In this document: positions 1 to 7,335 of the stretch, piece by piece
How the letters are laid out: every line of letters begins with the position of its first letter
How positions within the stretch are numbered: the stretch's first letter is position 1
DNA from: Glaciecola sp047637355
GTDB lineage: Bacteria > Pseudomonadota > Gammaproteobacteria > Enterobacterales > Alteromonadaceae
Reading direction: 5' to 3'
Length of the DNA stretch: 14,851 nt
NCBI GenBank assembly: GCA_047637355.1
Contig: JBLIKA010000086.1
Location: 1-14,851, forward strand
Made by a program: the position numbers and the translations under genes
The notes under the pieces: model-generated
Told to the model about the DNA's origin: nothing
Database searches by the model: none
Seen by the model: only the letters and a program-made list of their open reading frames with translations

Positions 1-54
1 GCGGTTGGCATATTATTCCCACACACGAAGAACGTTTACTAAAATACATTCAAC

Positions 55-59
55 AGGAA
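55..59 (+). promoter_or_regulatory. Ribosome binding site of the TonB receptor gene
   Basis: AGGAA lies 5 nt before the ATG at 65. It decides the start: the frame is open further upstream to a TTG at 5, but that start would put 20 extra polar/basic residues ahead of the signal peptide and has no visible Shine-Dalgarno sequence in the window. Confidence 0.7.
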
Positions 60-64
60 CTTTT

Positions 65-2425
65 ATGAAACCTCATTTGCCTATGAAGCAAAGCGTGATC
101 GCACTATCTGTATTATCAGCAATATCTATAATCTCTCTGCCCGCAATGGCGCAAGATAGTAAAGAACAGCAAGCAGAAACCGAAAAAGAAAAAATAGAAA
201 CTATTCAGGTTACTGGCCGTAGCGTTTCCTACGCAAACAGCACTGTTTCGACATCAATGAAAAAACAGCAAACTCCGATGACCAGCGCATTATCTATTAT
301 CGATAACCTGCCTGGCGTTTTGGTTAATGAAGGCAGCCCGTTTGGTTCAGACGAATGGTCAACGAGTATTTCAATCCGCGGTTTCACCCTTGATTTGGAA
401 TCTCAGCAAATTGGAATGACCGTCGACGGTATTTCAAATGGTAACTCTAATTACGGTGGCGGTACTAAAGCCAGCCGATATATCGATACCGAAAACCTGC
501 GCAGTATCCAAGTATCTCAGGGCACGGCCGACATTGGCTCTCGTTCCAATGAAGCGTTGGGCGGCACGCTTGACTTCACCACAATTCGTCCGCGTTTCGA
601 CGAACAACTTACCGTCAGCACGACGCTTGGTGACTACAACGCGCGTAAATTCTACTTGCGCTACGATACCGGCGAGATTGCAAAAGACACTTATGCCTGG
701 GTCTCTTTATCAACCCAACAGAATGACGATTACATGGACGGATCAGTCACTAACACACGTGATCACGCTGAGGCTAAAATTATCAGCAAAGTTGGCGAAG
801 TCGACCTAACTGGTTATTTCAGCTATGACGATGCCCAAGAATATACTTATCAGCGTGTCTATGGTCTTGGCCAGTATGCACAAAGCCCTAACTGGGACGG
901 CCTTACAGAAGACTGGACTGGCGTACCTTATCAGGATCAAGTATTTCGCGAGGGCTGGGTAACAGAACGTGAGAACCTGTTTGGTTATTTAAAAGCGGAC
1001 TTCAGTGTAGGTGCGGTGGATGTTAGCACTAACGTTTACTACCACAAGAATGAAGGTATCGGTAAATGGATCCCATATTACATGGCTGACGTTACCGATG
1101 ATGGCGAAGGTAATCCGCACTCTGAGCTGGATTCTTCAAGTACTGCCTTTGGCGGTTCAACAAGAGGGCTGATTTATTTTGTTAATCGTGACGGCCAATC
1201 ATTGTCACCTATCGACAATTGTGCGAGTTCTATTGGTTATCCATATGGCGGCGGCGGTTCAGCGGTTGATCCTGGTTGCTATGAGCAAGGCGCAATGCCT
1301 GTCAGCTCTCATCGTCATACCCATTACGAAAAAGAACGTTACGGCATGAATGCGGATTTAGTCTGGAACACGAAGATAGCGGGCATGCCAAATACCTTCC
1401 GCAGTGGTTTCTGGTATGAAGATTATCAGCGCGAAGAGTACCGTGACTGGCATAAAACCATTGACGCTGCATCAAGCCCACGTCCTGAAAATAATCCTTA
1501 TTGGATCCAATACAGCCGTGAGTTTCCAGTTGAAACTTTGATGTACTATATTGAAGATGAGTTGAATGTTGGTTTTGCAAAGTTGCGTGTTGGTGCGAAG
1601 CAATTTGATGTTGAAGTCTCTAAGGAAGATCAGTTTACTCCAGAAAATAACCTGAATGTTTCCTCTGATTCTGACGTGTTAATATCAGCAGGATTTGTTG
1701 CACCTCTTCCAATTCGCGGTTTAGAAGTCTTCGGTGGTTATGCTGAGAACTTTGCAGCCATAAAGGATGCGGTATTAGAACGTGACGACACTGATTTGAG
1801 CGTAGTTGAACCTGAAACCGCAGACAACATCGATGTTGGTTTTCGCTACTCTACGCCCGGTTTCAACGCCAGTCTTACTTATTACAATATTAAGTTTGAG
1901 AACCGAATCACGTTTGTCAGTAATGAAGACGTTAACGGTATCGATTTCCTCGAAGCAGCTGCGGGCGGATTCGTAAACGACGGTGGTGTAGAGTCAGATG
2001 GTATCGAAGCATCTGTCGACTACAGACTGACAGATAACCTTGGCGTTTACGTTTCGTATACTAAAAACGACTCTACCTACACAGACGACGCTTTCTTAGG
2101 TAAAACCGTAATAGGAAGTGCTCAGGACATGGCCGTGTTTAGCATTGACTATAGCAAAGGCGATTTTTATGCTGGTTTTAGCACGAAATATGTCGGCGAA
2201 CGCTTTTTAGACCAAGCTAACACGCAGGAAACTGACTCTTATGTAGTAAGTGACCTATATGTTGGTAAGACGGCATATGATATTGGTGGAGCTATTGATA
2301 GTATTGAATTAAGCTTCACGATAAACAATGTTTTCGACAAAGATTATCTTGGTTCGATTGCGACCAATGCTGCTTGGATAGGCGCTCCAAGAACAGCGGC
2401 GCTTAACGCTAAGTTTATAATGTAA
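65..2425 (+). CDS. TonB-dependent outer-membrane receptor
   Basis: This is an outer-membrane active transporter powered by TonB-ExbBD. The 786-residue product opens with a Sec signal peptide (hydrophobic core about residues 10-26, probable cleavage AMA|QDS after residue 29). A TonB box (IETIQVTG, 44-51) follows. The plug domain (about 65-180) contains NLPGVLVNEG, the SIRGF segment near 103-107, a VDGI turn and GGTLDFTTIRP. The rest is the 22-strand barrel with aromatic-rich alternating strands, ending in NAKFIM. An extracellular loop carries two cysteines that may form a disulfide (DNCASS and DPGCYE). Length is usual for the family. Substrate cannot be read from the sequence. Its position upstream of a secreted phosphoesterase and bet genes suggests a choline-containing or phosphoester compound rather than a siderophore, but that is inference. 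Family assignment is very secure. Confidence 0.93.
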   Translation: MKPHLPMKQSVIALSVLSAISIISLPAMAQDSKEQQAETEKEKIETIQVTGRSVSYANSTVSTSMKKQQTPMTSALSIIDNLPGVLVNEGSPFGSDEWSTSISIRGFTLDLESQQIGMTVDGISNGNSNYGGGTKASRYIDTENLRSIQVSQGTADIGSRSNEALGGTLDFTTIRPRFDEQLTVSTTLGDYNARKFYLRYDTGEIAKDTYAWVSLSTQQNDDYMDGSVTNTRDHAEAKIISKVGEVDLTGYFSYDDAQEYTYQRVYGLGQYAQSPNWDGLTEDWTGVPYQDQVFREGWVTERENLFGYLKADFSVGAVDVSTNVYYHKNEGIGKWIPYYMADVTDDGEGNPHSELDSSSTAFGGSTRGLIYFVNRDGQSLSPIDNCASSIGYPYGGGGSAVDPGCYEQGAMPVSSHRHTHYEKERYGMNADLVWNTKIAGMPNTFRSGFWYEDYQREEYRDWHKTIDAASSPRPENNPYWIQYSREFPVETLMYYIEDELNVGFAKLRVGAKQFDVEVSKEDQFTPENNLNVSSDSDVLISAGFVAPLPIRGLEVFGGYAENFAAIKDAVLERDDTDLSVVEPETADNIDVGFRYSTPGFNASLTYYNIKFENRITFVSNEDVNGIDFLEAAAGGFVNDGGVESDGIEASVDYRLTDNLGVYVSYTKNDSTYTDDAFLGKTVIGSAQDMAVFSIDYSKGDFYAGFSTKYVGERFLDQANTQETDSYVVSDLYVGKTAYDIGGAIDSIELSFTINNVFDKDYLGSIATNAAWIGAPRTAALNAKFIM

Positions 2426-2438
2426 TAAAACGTGACCA

Positions 2439-2468
2439 AGCCACATGCGGTAACAACTGCATGTGGCT
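2439..2468 (+). terminator. Intercistronic hairpin between receptor and phosphoesterase genes
   Basis: AGCCACATGC (2439-2448) pairs perfectly with GCATGTGGCT (2459-2468), and two more pairs (one G-T) can extend the stem into the loop. It sits 13 nt after the receptor stop and about 30 nt before the next ATG. The sequence that follows (ACTTAATTAGC) is not a real T-run, so this is either a leaky intrinsic terminator or an mRNA 3'-end stabiliser. Either would set receptor and downstream gene expression at different levels. Confidence 0.55.
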
Positions 2469-2499
2469 ACTTAATTAGCATAATAAGGTAATAACACGC

Positions 2500-3543
2500 A
2501 TGTTTAGATTATTGGCAATTTGTACATTACTTATTTCTACCGCAGTCTCCGCTAATGCACCAAGTCGTATTTTATTTGGTTCGTGCTCACACCAAGACAA
2601 AGACATCCCTATTTTTAACAGCATTATCGACGATGAACCGGAAGTGTTTATATTTCTTGGAGATAATGTGTACGGCGATACCGAAGATATGTCGGTACTG
2701 CAGAATAAATACGACAAACTAGGCGCAAAACCTGGTTTTCAGAAATTGAAAGAACAGGCTGAACTAATCGCCATTTGGGATGACCATGATTTCGGTGCTA
2801 ACGATGCCGGTAAGCATTATCCACAAAAAGAAGCCTCTCGTGAAATCATGCTTAATTTCTGGGAAGAACCAGAAAATTCTCCACGCAGAACTCAAGAAGG
2901 TGGTATTTACACCGCCTATCAATATGGCAAAGGCGAAGAAAGTATTCATGTGATTTTACCGGACCTGCGCTGGAACCGAGATGACATTGCTCACGTAACT
3001 AGCGAACAATATACTAGCGACCGCGAACCGAAGAACATGGGCCCTTACAGCGTTCATAGCGATCCAAGCGCGAGTATGATTGGTGAAAAACAATGGCAGT
3101 GGCTAGAACAGGAACTTAAAAAACCAGCACGTATAAAAGTAATCGGATCTAGTCTTCAGCTATTAGCAGACTTTACCGGCTGGGAATCTTGGGCCAATTT
3201 CCCCTCTGACCGCCAACGTTTATTTTCTCTTATTAAGAAACATAAGGTGAATGGAGTAGTATTGATTAGTGGTGATACGCATTGGGGTGAAGTCAGCTAT
3301 TATGATGAAGGCCTAGATTATCCGTTATGGGAAATCACTTCGTCTGGTTTAACCCAAGAATGGAAAAACGTCAGCCCAAACAAGCACCGCATAGGCAATT
3401 TTACCAGTAAGGTTAACTATGGCGCACTTAATGTAGATTGGGAAAAAAAAGACCCCGTCATCACTCTCGGACTTTATGATGAGTCAGGTGATGTTCTTAA
3501 CGAACACCGATTCAGGCTGTCAACGCTGGAACCTTACCAATAA
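2500..3543 (+). CDS. Secreted PhoD-like alkaline phosphatase/phosphodiesterase
   Basis: This is a metallophosphoesterase of the PhoD family (alkaline phosphatase D / Streptomyces chromofuscus phospholipase D type), predicted to act in the periplasm. The 347-residue protein starts with a short Sec-type signal peptide (cleavage near VSA|NAP, residue 18) and shows no twin-arginine motif. Metal-site motifs appear in order: GSCSHQD (27-33), FLGDNVYGD (52-60), WDDHDFG (93-99), LPDLRW (153-158) and SGDTHWGE (257-264), followed by SSGLT (281-285). It lacks the separate N-terminal PhoD_N domain of the longer Bacillus-type enzymes. The betI start is only 20 nt downstream, so the genes are almost certainly co-transcribed. 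Known members cleave phosphodiesters, including phosphatidylcholine in S. chromofuscus. A role in releasing choline from a phosphocholine ester is inferred from the neighbours. Plain phosphomonoesterase activity is the alternative. Confidence 0.87.
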   Translation: MFRLLAICTLLISTAVSANAPSRILFGSCSHQDKDIPIFNSIIDDEPEVFIFLGDNVYGDTEDMSVLQNKYDKLGAKPGFQKLKEQAELIAIWDDHDFGANDAGKHYPQKEASREIMLNFWEEPENSPRRTQEGGIYTAYQYGKGEESIHVILPDLRWNRDDIAHVTSEQYTSDREPKNMGPYSVHSDPSASMIGEKQWQWLEQELKKPARIKVIGSSLQLLADFTGWESWANFPSDRQRLFSLIKKHKVNGVVLISGDTHWGEVSYYDEGLDYPLWEITSSGLTQEWKNVSPNKHRIGNFTSKVNYGALNVDWEKKDPVITLGLYDESGDVLNEHRFRLSTLEPYQ

Positions 3544-3563
3544 ACCAACCATATGAGAATTCA

Positions 3564-4127
3564 ATGCCAAAAGTAGGAATGGAGTCATTGCGCCGTCAAC
3601 AATTGATTGATGCAACAATTCATGTTGTTGCTGAAGTTGGTCTAAAAGGCGCAACGATTAATCTTATCTCTAAACGAGCAGGAATGTCGTCAGGGATAAT
3701 CAGCCACTATTTTGGCAGTAAACAGGCGTTGATAGAGGCCTCTGTGCAGTATCTGCTTTCACAACTTAAGATAGAGCATTCACCGGATAACCCTTATGAC
3801 CGGCTAATGAAAATTGTTGACCTGAATTTCTCAGGCATACAACAGGCAGACGCGAGCACCAGAACATGGCTAAGTTTTTGGGGGCAGTCAATGCATGATC
3901 CAAAGCTGTATCGCTTACAGGAAATTAATAAACGCCGTCTTGTCAGCAACTTGCGTTACAGCTTTAAACAATTATTAGATCCAAAAACGGCCCACGATGC
4001 CGCGGAAGTTACCGCTGCACTGATCGATGGTTTCTGGTTGCGTTGTGCATTAAGTCGCGCCAATCAAGAAAAATTTAGCCAAGCAAAAGAATACTGTAAA
4101 AAATATATTAACAGCGTACTGGAATAG
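3564..4127 (+). CDS. betI: BetI, TetR-family repressor of choline-betaine genes
   Basis: This is the choline-sensing transcriptional repressor of the glycine betaine synthesis genes. The 187-residue protein begins with the diagnostic BetI N-terminus MPKVGMESLRRQQLIDAT. The helix-turn-helix spans about 29-50, with recognition segment SSGIISHYFGSK. The C-terminal ligand domain keeps the BetI-type SFWGQSMHDPKLYRLQ and DGFWLRCALS segments. Length is close to the usual ~195. It is the first bet gene after the phosphoesterase (20 nt gap), and betB follows after 44 nt, giving the classical betI-betB-betA order. A GAGA sequence lies about 5 nt before the ATG. In enterobacteria BetI is released from DNA by choline. 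Here its operator is probably upstream of the window or before the phosphoesterase gene, and I could not place one. Confidence 0.93.
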   Translation: MPKVGMESLRRQQLIDATIHVVAEVGLKGATINLISKRAGMSSGIISHYFGSKQALIEASVQYLLSQLKIEHSPDNPYDRLMKIVDLNFSGIQQADASTRTWLSFWGQSMHDPKLYRLQEINKRRLVSNLRYSFKQLLDPKTAHDAAEVTAALIDGFWLRCALSRANQEKFSQAKEYCKKYINSVLE

Positions 4128-4161
4128 GACGTTGTTGTTTAAATCATTACCAACACAAATC

Positions 4162-4165
4162 GGAG
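4162..4165 (+). promoter_or_regulatory. Ribosome binding site setting a TTG start for betB
   Basis: GGAG sits 6 nt upstream of the TTG at 4172. No in-frame ATG occurs near the N-terminus. The first residues (LLKNFIHGRYVD) already align with the start of the aldehyde dehydrogenase fold, so the TTG is the likely initiation codon. Confidence 0.7.
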
Positions 4166-4171
4166 TTATCG

Positions 4172-5635
4172 TTGCCTTCTACATTACTTAAGAACTTTAT
4201 CCACGGCCGCTATGTCGACAATACTGACAACGCACGTTTTGACGTTATTAATCCAAGTACAGGACAAGTAATCTACGCTGTTGAAAGCGCCTGTGGAACT
4301 TTGTTAGAACAAGCCGTCAAAAGTGCTCAAGAAGGGTTTAAAATCTGGTCTAAAACCCCAGCTATCGAGCGCGCTCGTATTTTACAAAGAGCTGCCGCTA
4401 TACTCCGAGAACGCAACGATGAGTTAGCCAAAATTGAAGTAATTGACACTGGAAAACCTTGGCAAGAGGCGGTAGAGGTTGATGTTCAGACCGGCGCAGA
4501 CGCCATTGAGTATTTCGGTAATTTATGTCCATCAATGATGGGCGAACAACAAAGTGTCGGTAATGACTTTTTCTATACAAGACACGAACCTTTGGGCGTA
4601 TGTTTAGGCATTGGCGCATGGAACTATCCGTTGCAAATCGCTTGTTGGAAAGCCGCAGCTGCCCTCGCGGCCGGTAATAGCATGATTTTTAAGCCTTCAG
4701 AGGAAACGCCTCGAGGTGCAAGCCTATTAGCCGAAGTATTTATTCAAGCCGGTGTGCCCGAGGGTGTATTTAATGTTATTCAGGGAAACGGCACGGTTGG
4801 TAACTATCTGGTAGAACATCCATCGATAGCCAAAGTGTCGTTAACCGGCGAAGTAGGCACTGGCAAAAAAGTGATGGCTGCTGCCGCAGGTACTTTGAAA
4901 AAAGTAACAATGGAGCTTGGTGGTAAGTCGCCATTAATCGTTTTTGAAGATGCCGATATTGATGAGGCAGTAACCGCTGCTATGCTGGCGAATTTTTACA
5001 CTCAAGGTGAGGTTTGTACCAATGGAACTAGAGTTTTTGTGCACCAAGATTGTTACGACACCTTCATGGAACGCCTACTCATTCGCACCCGAGATAATGT
5101 TGTTGTGGGCGACCCCTTAAATCCAGCCACTAACTTAGGTGCGCTGATTTCCGAAAATCATATGCAGACAGTACTTGGATACATTCAGTCAGGCAAGGAT
5201 GAGGGTGCGACTCTGGCCTTCGGTGGTGAACGTATCAAGCCCAAGGGCTGTGAAAACGGCTACTTTGTAGGGCCAACTATTTTCACCAATTGTACCGACG
5301 ACATGCGCATTATTCGCGAAGAAATTTTTGGGCCGGTCATGTCCGTAATGACCTTTGAAACTGAAGAAGAAGTGATCCAACGCGCCAATAACACTATTTA
5401 TGGCCTTGCTGCCGGAATCTTCTGCACCGATTTACGCCGTGCTCACCGCGTGATCGCGCAGTTGGAAGCAGGCATTTGCTGGATTAACGCCTATGGAAAC
5501 TCGCCGGTAGAAATGCCAGTAGGTGGTTACAAGCAATCAGGCATTGGTCGTGAAAATGGCATCGAAGGCCTTAAGTCATACACCCAGACCAAATCAATTT
5601 ATGTTGGTATGGACAAACTTGAAGGTCCATTTTAA
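4172..5635 (+). CDS. betB: Betaine aldehyde dehydrogenase BetB
   Basis: This cytoplasmic NAD(P)-dependent aldehyde dehydrogenase oxidises betaine aldehyde to glycine betaine, the second step after choline dehydrogenase. The 487 residues match the usual ~490. Visible motifs are the coenzyme and oxyanion region GIGAWNYP (N151), FKPSEETP (K174), the Rossmann segment SLTGEVGTGKK (223-233), the general base E248 in MELGGKSP, and the catalytic C282 in QGEVCTNG. The C-terminal EMPVGGYKQSGIGRENG is characteristic of BetB. Translation starts at TTG with GGAG 6 nt upstream. The stop overlaps the betA start (TAATG), implying translational coupling. Substrate assignment rests on sequence similarity to E. 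coli BetB plus its place between betI and betA. Confidence 0.95.
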   Translation: MPSTLLKNFIHGRYVDNTDNARFDVINPSTGQVIYAVESACGTLLEQAVKSAQEGFKIWSKTPAIERARILQRAAAILRERNDELAKIEVIDTGKPWQEAVEVDVQTGADAIEYFGNLCPSMMGEQQSVGNDFFYTRHEPLGVCLGIGAWNYPLQIACWKAAAALAAGNSMIFKPSEETPRGASLLAEVFIQAGVPEGVFNVIQGNGTVGNYLVEHPSIAKVSLTGEVGTGKKVMAAAAGTLKKVTMELGGKSPLIVFEDADIDEAVTAAMLANFYTQGEVCTNGTRVFVHQDCYDTFMERLLIRTRDNVVVGDPLNPATNLGALISENHMQTVLGYIQSGKDEGATLAFGGERIKPKGCENGYFVGPTIFTNCTDDMRIIREEIFGPVMSVMTFETEEEVIQRANNTIYGLAAGIFCTDLRRAHRVIAQLEAGICWINAYGNSPVEMPVGGYKQSGIGRENGIEGLKSYTQTKSIYVGMDKLEGPF

Positions 5636-7335
5636 TGCCCCAAAAGATAACTGAAACCTTTGACTATATTATTGTAGGGGCAGGATCAGCAGGGTGTGTG
5701 TTAGCTAACCGCTTAACCGAAGACCCCACTACTTCAGTATTACTATTGGAAACTGGCGGCTCAGACCGCAGTATCTTTATTCAGATGCCGACGGCCTTGT
5801 CGATCCCGATGAACAGCAAAAAATATGCTTGGCAATTTCATTCTCAGCCAGAGCCGTTTTTAAATAACCGTGAAATGCATTGCCCGCGCGGCAAAGTTTT
5901 GGGTGGCTCTTCGTCAATTAACGGCATGGTGTATGTGCGTGGTCATGCCCGCGATTTTGATGAATGGCAGACGCATGGTGCCCAAAACTGGGATTATCAG
6001 CATTGCTTGCCGTACTTTAAAAAAGCGGAAGACTGGGCTTTTGGTAACGATGACTATCGTTCTGAAGGAGGCCCATTAGCGGTTAACAACGGCAACAACA
6101 TGCAAAATCCTTTGTATCGAGCGTTTATCGACGCAGGAGTAGATGCAGGCTACTTAGCAACCGAAGATTACAATGGTTACCAGCAGGAAGGCTTCGGTGC
6201 TATGCATATGACCGTGAAAAAAGGGGTTCGCTGGTCAACGGCTAACGCCTATTTACGACCCGCTATGCAACGAGATAATTTGACCGTAAAGACCGGTATT
6301 CAGGTGACTAAAGTGTTACTTGAAGGTAAGCGAGCTGTGGGTGTCGAATTAGTTGAAGGCAACGCCAAAAGCCAAGTGTTAGTCAATAAAGAAGTTATAT
6401 TGAGTGCTGGCCCTATCGGCTCACCCCATATTTTACAACTATCTGGTATTGGTAATACTAAAACCCTGTCGGCGGCTGGCATTAAAACCCAACATGAACT
6501 GCCTGGTGTGGGTGAAAACTTACAGGATCACCTAGAGTTTTATTTTCAATATGAGTGCAAGCAACCGATAACACTTAACAGTCAGTTGGGGCCATTGAGC
6601 AAGCTTGCCATTGGCGTGCGTTGGATTTTGTTTAAGACAGGATTAGGGGCAACTAACCACTTTGAGTCCTGTGGTTTTATACGTTCGAAAGAAGGTGTTG
6701 AATGGCCAGATCTGCAATATCACTTTCTTCCAGCCGCTATGCGTTACGATGGTAAATCGGCGTTTGATGGTCATGGCTTTCAGTTACATATTGGACATAA
6801 TAAGCCAAAAAGCCGTGGCTCTGTGAAGATCCAAAATGCTGACCCGCTTAACCCGCCGCGCATTCAGTTTAACTATTTGCAGCATGCAGACGATATAGAA
6901 GCATTTCGCGCCTGTGTTAGGTTGTCGCGTGAGATTATTGCGCAACCTGCCATGGACGCATATCGGGGCGATGAAATCCAACCTGGAGGTGACGTCGTAA
7001 CTGATGCACAAATAGATGCATTCGTGCGCGAAACCGTCGAAAGCGCTTATCATCCGTGCGGTACTTGTCGTATGGGCGCTACTGACGATGAGATGGCAGT
7101 CATTGATCCGCAAATGCAAGTACGCGGTTTACAAGGGCTTCGGATTGTCGATTCGTCTGTTTTCCCCACCGCACCAAACGGTAACCTCAATGGGCCTACT
7201 ATGATGGTTGCAGAGCGAGCTGCTGATATCATAAAGCAACAGGTATTACCTGCAACTGATGTTGAGGTTTATAAAGACCTAGAATGGCAGCAACGTCAGC
7301 GCAGTAACAAGGCAAAGCGAGATGTGACATGTTAA
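5635..7335 (+). CDS. betA: Choline dehydrogenase BetA (GMC flavoprotein)
   Basis: This FAD-dependent, membrane-associated GMC-family oxidoreductase converts choline to betaine aldehyde and can take it on to betaine. The 566-residue protein shows the dinucleotide-binding GAGSAG (15-20), GMC signature 1 within PRGKVLGGSSSINGMVYVRG (84-103), and signature 2 around LSAGPIGSPHILQLSG (256-271). At the C-terminus is the catalytic pair: H473 in YHPCGTCRMG and N517 in PNGNLNGP, at the positions equivalent to choline oxidase His466/Asn510. Length matches E. coli BetA (~556) with a slightly longer basic tail. The start ATG shares a base with the betB stop, with AAGG 9 nt upstream inside betB. Its last 7 bases overlap the start of the BCCT transporter gene. 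Confidence 0.95.
   Translation: MPQKITETFDYIIVGAGSAGCVLANRLTEDPTTSVLLLETGGSDRSIFIQMPTALSIPMNSKKYAWQFHSQPEPFLNNREMHCPRGKVLGGSSSINGMVYVRGHARDFDEWQTHGAQNWDYQHCLPYFKKAEDWAFGNDDYRSEGGPLAVNNGNNMQNPLYRAFIDAGVDAGYLATEDYNGYQQEGFGAMHMTVKKGVRWSTANAYLRPAMQRDNLTVKTGIQVTKVLLEGKRAVGVELVEGNAKSQVLVNKEVILSAGPIGSPHILQLSGIGNTKTLSAAGIKTQHELPGVGENLQDHLEFYFQYECKQPITLNSQLGPLSKLAIGVRWILFKTGLGATNHFESCGFIRSKEGVEWPDLQYHFLPAAMRYDGKSAFDGHGFQLHIGHNKPKSRGSVKIQNADPLNPPRIQFNYLQHADDIEAFRACVRLSREIIAQPAMDAYRGDEIQPGGDVVTDAQIDAFVRETVESAYHPCGTCRMGATDDEMAVIDPQMQVRGLQGLRIVDSSVFPTAPNGNLNGPTMMVAERAADIIKQQVLPATDVEVYKDLEWQQRQRSNKAKRDVTC

Noticed and set aside
5..64. N-terminal extension of the TonB receptor from a TTG at position 5
   Set aside because: It would place 20 polar/basic residues before a good signal peptide. 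The ATG at 65 has AGGAA at proper spacing.
438..809. 123-codon plus-strand frame inside the receptor gene
   Set aside because: It is a shadow of the receptor reading frame; no ribosome site and no recognisable domain.
1302..1580. 92-codon minus-strand frame inside the receptor gene
   Set aside because: It is antisense to a barrel-coding region; composition is not protein-like and no start signal is visible.
6784..7119. 111-codon minus-strand frame inside betA
   Set aside because: It is antisense to the conserved catalytic region of betA, with no promoter, ribosome site or domain.
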